From Cyclina sinensis (Eukaryota > Mollusca > Bivalvia > Venerida > Veneridae), in contig JAAONU010000001.1 of the NCBI GenBank assembly GCA_012932295.1, positions 59,832,927 to 59,896,926 of the forward strand: DNA of 64,000 nt. The letters run 5' to 3'. This document shows positions 56,613-64,000 of this stretch, piece by piece. The notes below the pieces were generated by a model, which saw only the letters and a program-made list of their open reading frames with translations, was not told the origin of the DNA and did no database searches. A program made the translations under genes and the position numbers. How positions within the stretch are numbered: position 1 is the first letter of the stretch; every line of letters starts with the position of its first letter.

Positions 56613-59121
56613 CAATGACGAGATACATACATCATCACATGTACCATTCCAGCATTCTTATTTCTAGCTAAGGTCTGTAGTCTACATGAAAGTAGAATTA
56701 CAATTTTAAATAAATTACTCTTTGATTTGATGCAAATTTATTCTGAATGATATATATTTTGACAACTTCTTTGAAACATCACAATGGATTTCAGCAAGAT
56801 CTACCTGACCCCATGTATGGTTATAAATGCAAATGACATGATGTCTGGCTGGAGATAACTGCATTATGAGATAACCTAGACAAATTATAGTGTAGAGCTG
56901 GGGAATTTTATTGAATCATCTTTGCATGTTTGTTTAGCATCAGTTACATTGGACGGCAGTTTCTGTGATTCCGTAATTATACAATGTGTATGAAGTGTTA
57001 GAGTTTTCAATTTGTAATGCCACAACTCAGAAAGAGTTTTCTTATTCCGAGTGAGATTCATTGATCTGAGGTATTGATATTTTATGAGAAAGGAAGCAAC
57101 ACTGACAGAAGAAGTATCTGAACACAGATTCAATTTGTCATCCTGTACAACCATGGGCTTGGCTGAGTTTTAAATGACCGACTTACTGCTAGTTCCTTTT
57201 ATTCTGATCATTACACAGTCACTTTTTCAGCAGCACAAAATCGTAACGGGCGCCTTAGCCTGCTAAATTCTCATGATGGACTTGTCCATCTTTCAATTTA
57301 GGCATTATCATTTATCCATTTGTAGGAGGTATAGTTGCTAAAATACTGACTGAATAGTGAACGATTGCAGGACCAAGACCAGACTGCATGGATGTGCACT
57401 GGTCTCAAAGGCAGACTCATTTGCCGCCAGCAAGGGAAAAGTTAATGTAAATAAAGACATTATGGTCAAAATTTGTTGATGAAAAAATATCTTTTATGTC
57501 TAGCAGCAGGTCCTTTTGATAGAGATTATCATAAATTGATAGATACATTATCTTAAATTCTTTAAACATATTTCTCTTGTGTGTCTGCAGTGTAAATTCA
57601 TCATTTTTAAGCAACAGTTTCATGTTCAAAGTGTTTAAACAAGCATAAAGCAAAATGTAAGGTACAAGATTTCAAAGGCGTCATTTAGGAAAAGGTTCGA
57701 AAGAACAGATGAGGGTCAAACATGCTTCTGCTATTTAGCCAAATTCTGGGCAAGTAAAACATAATTAGTTAATAATGCTATGAAAATATACAGGTAATTG
57801 CTTCCTTGACCCAGGTAGTAAGTCTGAGAATGTGTGTTGGAGTGCCAAATAATTCTATAGATAGGATGCAAGGTCATTAGTTAACATGCAAAACATTGAT
57901 GAGAATAGATACTAACAGTAAAACCTGTACTGCTTCTCTAGTTGAGTGAAGAATATAACACATGGATCATTTGATGCTGCAAAGGTAGACACAAAAAAAT
58001 ATGTATAATAAATAAACAGAATAGTGCTCATGAAATGACATTGATTGGCAACAGCTATTGTTTTGCAGTCTACAAATAGAATGGTGTATCTTCTGATGCA
58101 CTCTTTAGAGGATTCTATGCACCTACATAGTTAAATACTTGGTTGTTGTCACTGGGCCTAGGAGTCATAAACAGTGTCTTCACTTTTAGTAAAGTAGTTA
58201 GTAATAGGTAATAAATAAATAAATTTGTTGGATAAGACAATTAAAGTATCAGTAATGTATGCAGACTCACTCTTTCTTGATATTAGTTTTGAATTCTTGT
58301 TATTTTAATTAGGGCTAACAGTTATGACTCATAATTTTATGCTAAAATTGTTCTGTTTTGATTTAGTTCAGACATGGACAAAGATTTTTTCATGAACCAG
58401 TCTGGACTACCTGGTTTCTGACTGGTCACAATTGAGAAAACATCATATTCTGTTTAATGAAATATCAGAATATCTAGACTGGTTTTCTGCAAACTGTTGC
58501 CGAATGTGTATTGTGTTCTTACAAAAAAGAACAGAAAAAAAACCAAATATTTTAAGTTTTTCATTATCTAAATAATTATTCCAAAAGGGTTTTTTCTCTT
58601 TCAGCTGATGCACTATGGAGAAACTTGCAGCCTACGATATTGGGCATTTCAGCATGGAGATTTGTTTTGGCTATGGATAGTCTGCAAATAATTCTCAGAA
58701 GAAGAAAACATGACACTATTATTGGATTTGGATCATATTGCATTGAACATAATTCCCAGTTTTTGATGGGCTTTTATATTTTATAATGTTTTAAGTGAAT
58801 TTTTAGACAGAACTTACCAGAATTGCATTTATAGTGTTTCGCATTGTTCGAATGCATTTATATTTTTTTATTGTTCTTTAAGTGTCTGGTGCTTTTTTAA
58901 CAAAATTTTTGAAGGACCAAGCCTTAAATAACATCACGGCCTACATACATCTCACAGTTAGTGACAGTGTACAAAACAATTAATCAGACTTTATTTTGGA
59001 AGTTGCTGCATCTTCATTGGATAGCAGGCTTAAGGGAGTTTAGCATTTATAGAATTACGGGTTACTAAAAACTTTTGGTTGTTGTAAACGGATACAAAAA
59101 CAGCATTTAAAAGTGGTTGCC
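56613..59121. other. Gene-free stretch upstream of the RAPGEF-like start
   Basis: No coding exon proven. A pyrimidine-rich TTTTCTCTTTCAG acceptor-like site at about 58593-58605 could open a 5' untranslated exon. The sequence 5' of the ATG at 59122 has an AACAG acceptor-like site at about 59103. Confidence 0.3.
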
Positions 59122-62100
59122 ATGTTCCCAACATCACTGGAACGCTACAGTTACAACATACACCATGACAGTTTCTCCAAGATGGCCAGTTACACAGATA
59201 GACATTTCATCAACTGTTTACAGAAACCACCTAGTTCTAGAACAGATGTGGTAAGTTTTTATTGTCTGTTTTAAGACTAGTTTGCAGATGACCGTCAAAG
59301 GTAATGAAGGTCCATGACTCTGCTGAGAGTATGTAAGGAGCAGTAAGAAATCTTTCAGCTTCAGTCCTGCAAGGATGCTTTGTGTGCTCTTGTGGCTAAG
59401 TGCTGGTCAACAAGTGAATATATTATTGCTAGCAGAAAAAAGGTCTATAAATTGCTGTATGAATTGTGAAAGGCTCTGTTGATTTTTGTTAATATTAGGG
59501 ATTTACATGAGCAATTTTGCATTCCCGCCATTGTACACACAGCACTCGCTTCTCTTTTGAGTTTCTGTTTTTGGAAAAGGATAATCCTGCAATAAAAACA
59601 GCTGGGTATCAAGTCAGAGGTAAACTTTTATAAAAGTTCTGCACTAGAAGACTTTTTTATGTCCCCGGATTAAGGGCATATTGTTTTTGGTCTGTCTGTT
59701 TGTCCACAAAACTTTTAACCTTGTCAGACCATAACACAGAAGTCCTTCCACCTACTGCCTTCAAACTTCACAAATGCATGCACCTTTATGAGCTCTACCC
59801 ACCAGGCTCACTTAGAGGTTACAGGGTCAAAGGTCTGCTCCCCCGCTCCGAGGGCAAGGCGTTCATTTGAACACGGTGCTTATGTTATTTGAGTTGGAGG
59901 CCAGGTTATGGTTTTAAAGTGCAGCTCAATAGAAAAAACAATATATTCTGAGATAATAGGTTTTTCCACATACATGCCATTAGCTTGATTAGTTTTGTAG
60001 ATGTTTTGAATTCTTTATTTGCAGTAACTGTTTCATTTTTTAGAGTTTATTTATGGAAGTACATTTTGCTTTGATCATTATATAATGGTCTTTTGTTGAA
60101 CCATTTAATATGCTAGTGTACATAAATGTTATTTTAAAAAAAAAAACGTAATTACTCAGCGAATTCAGAATGCTTAGCTGCCTGTTGCTTTAATGACATG
60201 CTATTTTCACAAATCTTAAGAATTCAAGAGGTGAGTCTGACACCCAAATACTACATTTAATTTGAGAAATAATCTCAGTGAAACCACATTTATATGTTTT
60301 CAAAATAGTTTTCTCAAATTAATGCCACATGTTAACAACGGAATATAAAATAAATTGCCATGAAATTTCTGGCTCCCCTTGTAGCAGTATGATGCCAAAT
60401 AGCTTTCTCTTTCTAATGTATGTTTTGCAGTTATTGCTTCAGTTGCTATTTAGAACTAGATGTGAAACAGTAAAAACATAATCATTAAAGGTTGAAAGCT
60501 CTCAGCTGTCAGTAAGTCCAGGATATATTTACTTCTAAATATAAATTCTGTATCAGATTCATCACAGGTCATAGAAATTCTCTCAATCACCTGAAGATTA
60601 GTGCGCATTCCCATCTTTCTAAAATAGGGTTTTTTAAAGCCTGGACCAATCTCTAGCCAAGATGGTTAAGGTAGCAGACCTGTTCTGCATCTTATCATTG
60701 CCATAAGGTGATAGGTACAAAACCCCAAAACCAGCCTTACTGACATTGTTGTAAGGAATATTGGCAGTGAGTAATACAAATACCTACCAGGACTCTTGCC
60801 AGACTGCTTATAACCCCACAGTCCCACCTCCCTTAAAAGCTGAAATACATGTAGTGGTAAAAAGAAAAAGTTAAGTGTAAGTTTAGCAAAGCAACTCTTT
60901 TTAATTCACAAGAGCATAATCTGATACTATGTAGAAGATAATAAAACCTTTTTACTGTCACCCCCTTGAATATGTTTTCATGTACTTCCTGTATGCAGAG
61001 GCTAGTAAATTTTCAGTTAACATAAGAAGGTATTTTTGGAATGCTAGAAAAAATATGATCATCTTGTAGACTTGAGATAACTGTACCATATATTGTAGTA
61101 TTTTATTGATGTTCTTCTCATGTGTCAGTGTAGTTAAATATTTCTATTAAGATTGGTTATTTTGATACTTTTTCTGTAACTGCAACTTGTCATTTTTGGT
61201 CATTTAATTTTGTGTCTCCTGCTAAAAAGCAGCCGCGACATATAGGGATCATTTCCCTGTTGTCTGTCTGTCCATCTGTCTGTCTGTCCATCACAAAACT
61301 TGGCCGAACTACTCCTCTAAAATCTACTGGTGCAATTTCATCCAAACTTTACAGGAATCATTACCAAGTCTAGTTGTGCATGTCTTCGGCATTTTCCAGT
61401 TCAATGATTTTTGTTAGAGTTATGGCCCTTGAATGATTTTTTATTTTTAAAGTTTGTCTAGACTACTTCTCTTATACTACTAATGCAGTTTGATTGAAAT
61501 GTTACAGGATTGATCGGTACTTCAATTTACATTTCCAACAAACTGTCCAATCACCCCTGAATACAAGACTGTTTCAGCAGTAACAGTTGATACACAATAC
61601 CTACTCCTCTGTTTCCAGTTCATCAAGTGGCTTACAGTTACAGATGTACTTTGAGCTGTTATTATTAGATTCACCTGTTTTCCAGAATTATCTGTAGAAT
61701 AGTTTATGATACATTCTGAAGGAAATGGCAGGTTTATGTCAGGCTAGTATTGTTTTCATAAATGATTTTGATGGCTGTATTGCAGTATTGTTTGCTCATT
61801 ATTTTTACCCCTGAGTTTGCTATATGTAGGTTGTAACTTGTAGTTAGCTAAAATGCATTGCTTACCAGATTTAAAGGTTTTTTCAAATACACTTAATCAG
61901 GTATTGGTTGGAATGTAGGTATTCTAAAAACCATGTCATTTAAATACCCAGCTTAACATTATTGTTGAGGTTTTTTGGCCAATTAAATGAACATACTCTT
62001 TTGGACTTGTTAACATACCAGAGTATAGACTAGTTTAGATCAGGTAGATAGACTGTTGATAAAAAAAACCCACCCTCTCTCTTATCTAGAGTTACCCTAC

Positions 62101-63317
62101 TTCAAAAAGTACTTGCCACTGAACAGGGGTAAGAGGTTAAACTCTGATTGAATTTATTGGCATTTATCAGGTTATTTCTTACCAATAAGTATTATTTTTA
62201 GATAATCTCTATCTATGTTTCATGCTAGATTGTTTGCAATTTGAGGAATATATAATACATTGTTACATGTACATTGTACACTGTAGGTGTTGATTTTTTT
62301 GGTTAAAAATGAAACAAGAAGTGTGAAAAGATTACTCAAGTCTCTGAGAAACTTATTTACATCCATAGAGGTTCTACTCAACAGTTAAAGCATTGTAAAG
62401 TTACTGAAAGGTTCAGTTGGAACTAGAATTGTGGCCAAGATGTCTACAATCAAAGACCAGTTTGGCCCATTATATTCTGTTTATTGTTACAGATTCCATT
62501 TAAAGAATTGCAGATAACTGATGTTGTTTCCTAGGTGATTAAGTTTAAGTTCTATGTCAGAATTGATATCAATAATATAAAATTATATATGGTTAATTTT
62601 TTTCCTTTTTTACTGCTGTTTTTTTTTTTTTTTTATTTCAAAATCACCAATTGCAAAACTATTATAGAAATGGTGCGACATATTTAAAACTTTATCTGTT
62701 TTTGCAAGAAAGAAAATGTCATGCATGCCCTTTTTTATGGCATTGTAGTTGTCAGAGCTAGTGATTGATCAGCTTTGAAACATACCTACTTGCTTTGTAT
62801 CAGAATTAGACAGTGTTCTTAATATCAGCTAAGAATATTGAATGAATTTTTATCAGAAAAAATTATTTAAACACAAGTTAACACTTTGTATTTAGAATTG
62901 TATTCTCGCTGCTTTTACATAGATACATGTATCTTAATATGAAGGAGTTTTATTAATTGATTTTTAATGTTACATGTTAAACTGATGCATCTATGGGGAA
63001 GACATTTTTGCCTTTGTGTTAGGCCAGTGACATACCTGTACATTCATGCAGTAGAGACTACTTAAGACATTATACTTATTTAGAGGTGTCTTTGTAGGGC
63101 TAGATGATTAGTAGTGCTCGGTTTAACATTAAATTGATGGTCTTCTTAACTTCTATGATTAATAGTTTTTGTTTTTTTCATATTTCAGGATTTGGATGTT
63201 ATATATTCGTACTTACATGGAATGGAGGCAGCTGTCATCACTACGGGAGCCAGCGTTACGAGCTTTGTGTAGAACAGTCCGCTATGAGTACCATGACGCC
63301 AATGATATACTTTACTG
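59122..63317 (+). CDS. RAPGEF2/6-like (PDZ-GEF) Rap guanine nucleotide exchange factor, first two coding exons
   Basis: Exon 59122-59250 starts MFPTSLERYSYN, continues KMASYTDRHFINCLQKPPSS and ends at a GTAAGT donor in phase 0. Exon 63189-63317 (acceptor TTTCAG) gives DLDVIYSYLHGMEA, then, after a +1 shift within 63225-63234, LSSLREPALRALCRTVRYEY and HDANDILY. This is the conserved N-terminus leading into the first cyclic-nucleotide-binding-like domain of PDZ-GEFs, which activate Rap1/Rap2 at junctions and in neurons. Vertebrate proteins begin at a MASY-type methionine, corresponding here to 59182; the ATG at 59122 would add 20 residues. The CNB, REM, PDZ, RA and CDC25 domains lie beyond the window. 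The exon-2 shift is probably an assembly error: removing one base also gives a normal phase at the donor. Confidence 0.85.
59655..59850. repeat. Dispersed repeat fragment in the RAPGEF-like intron
   Basis: 'ATGTCCCCGGATTAAGGGCATATTG' head, 'GGTCTGTCTGTTTGTCC', 'CTTCAAACTTCACA' and 'TTACAGGGTCAAAGGTC' match the style of the repeats at 1.4 and 44.2 kb. Confidence 0.6.
60640..60840. repeat. Possible degraded SINE in the RAPGEF-like intron
   Basis: 'CAAGATGGTTAAGGTAGCAGACCTG' resembles a tRNA A box and 'GATAGGTACAAAACCCC' a poor B box on the + strand. No second copy in this window supports it. Confidence 0.3.
61213..61560. repeat. Dispersed repeat in the RAPGEF-like intron
   Basis: Head 'GTCTCCTGCTAAAAAGCAGC' with 'GACATATAGGGATCATTTCCC', then (CTGT)-rich 'GTCTGTCTGTCCATCTGTC', 'CATCACAAAACTTGGCCG' and a 'AGAGTTATGGCCCTTG' phrase. 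Same class as those at 1.4, 44.2 and 59.7 kb. Confidence 0.6.
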
Positions 63318-64000
63318 GTATGAGTCACTTCCCTTTGTATTTCTATCTGTAATCTGCATCTGTTGTTTTTTTTGTATTTGGAAACAACAGTCAGTTAGGC
63401 ATAAAATAATAACAGTGTTGGATCTCCCGCCCCCTCAGTTATGTAAACTTGTGGTGCCACTGCATTTATTGAAGTCAGTGCTCAGTACAAAACTGGTATG
63501 ACCAAGCTTTCCCTTATACAAACTTTCCTTTATACACTGTACACATTTTTGCAAAAGATAATTGCCAAAGCAAATGATACATATTTCAGAAACTTGAAAT
63601 GTCTGAATCTATAAATCAAAAAATCTGCAGACACAGACTTTGCTGTAGCCTCTGTTGCATTGTGGTTTTGTAGCTTAGCAATTGATTCAACTGCCTTCTC
63701 TTTCTAACAGCTCAGAATGATGAATGTATGGTAACTTCCACAATGTATGAAAGACAGCAGATTTTTTACAAACTTTTATGAATTTCAATTACTGTAGTAT
63801 CATTTTATTTCGCTTAGGCTTAATTTTCGCGTATTTCGCTGCTCGGGCTAGTGCGCGAATTTAAACCCTAAGCTAAAATTTATCATACGATATTGTTCCA
63901 GATACTGTATCCGAAACTGGATGATGTCCAAATATACATACACTTAGTAATTTAGTAGCTGATATCGCTATTTGAAATAAGTTTGAAGCATTAAGGCAAT
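63318..64000. other. Start of the next RAPGEF-like intron, to the window edge
   Basis: Begins with a GTATGA donor. No further exon is recognised before the edge. A TTTTCGCGTATTTCGC ... GCGCGAATTT pair at about 63818-63860 is a short inverted repeat. Confidence 0.45.

Overview
The window is eukaryotic and reads as a bivalve mollusc genome, by inference. It is AT-rich and intron-rich, with GT-AG introns. It holds several tRNA-derived SINE copies, many small terminal-inverted-repeat elements, degraded non-LTR retrotransposons, and the long satellite-like repeats (bearing phrases such as GTTATTGCCCTT or GTCCGTCTGTC) that are familiar from clam and mussel assemblies. No bacterial-style operons, rRNA genes, intact tRNA genes or CRISPR arrays are seen. 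All confident genes lie on the + strand.

Layout. 1-0.9 kb: 3' part of an intronless GT31 (beta-1,3-galactosyltransferase-like) gene cut by the window edge. 0.9-8.6 kb: repeats, including a satellite of about 145 bp period (3.2-5.7 kb). 8.57-10.77 kb: a 2.2 kb, almost perfectly symmetrical foldback element with a 6 bp target-site duplication, built from more than 40 copies of a 15-16 nt motif. 11.08-12.47 kb: an intact single-exon GT10 alpha-fucosyltransferase. 12.5-25 kb: SINEs, MITEs and a 5'-truncated LINE. 25.07-43.68 kb: a complete 24-exon ADAMTS metalloprotease gene with signal peptide, prodomain, furin site, zinc site, disintegrin-like, cysteine-rich and spacer regions, eleven thrombospondin type 1 repeats and a C-terminal PLAC domain. 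43.7-48.2 kb: intergenic. 48.19-49.81 kb: the 3' exons of an unrecognised gene with a basic, nuclear-looking C-terminus. 50.9-51.9 kb: a second LINE relic. 52-59 kb: intergenic or 5' non-coding, with palindromic elements. 59.12-63.32 kb onward: the first two coding exons of a RAPGEF2/6-like (PDZ-GEF) Rap exchange factor that continues past the window.

The genes do not form an obvious pathway. The two glycosyltransferases act in the Golgi and the ADAMTS is a secreted, probably heavily glycosylated matrix protease, but their proximity alone is not evidence of joint function. Four conserved reading frames are broken by a single base (three in the ADAMTS, one in the RAPGEF exon). The RAPGEF break, in a family expected to be essential, makes residual 1-nt assembly errors the simplest explanation for all of them. 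The least ordinary items are the foldback element, the ADAMTS architecture (10 C-terminal TSRs plus PLAC, seven of them inside one 1.34 kb exon) and the fucosyltransferase with an extra C-terminal membrane segment.
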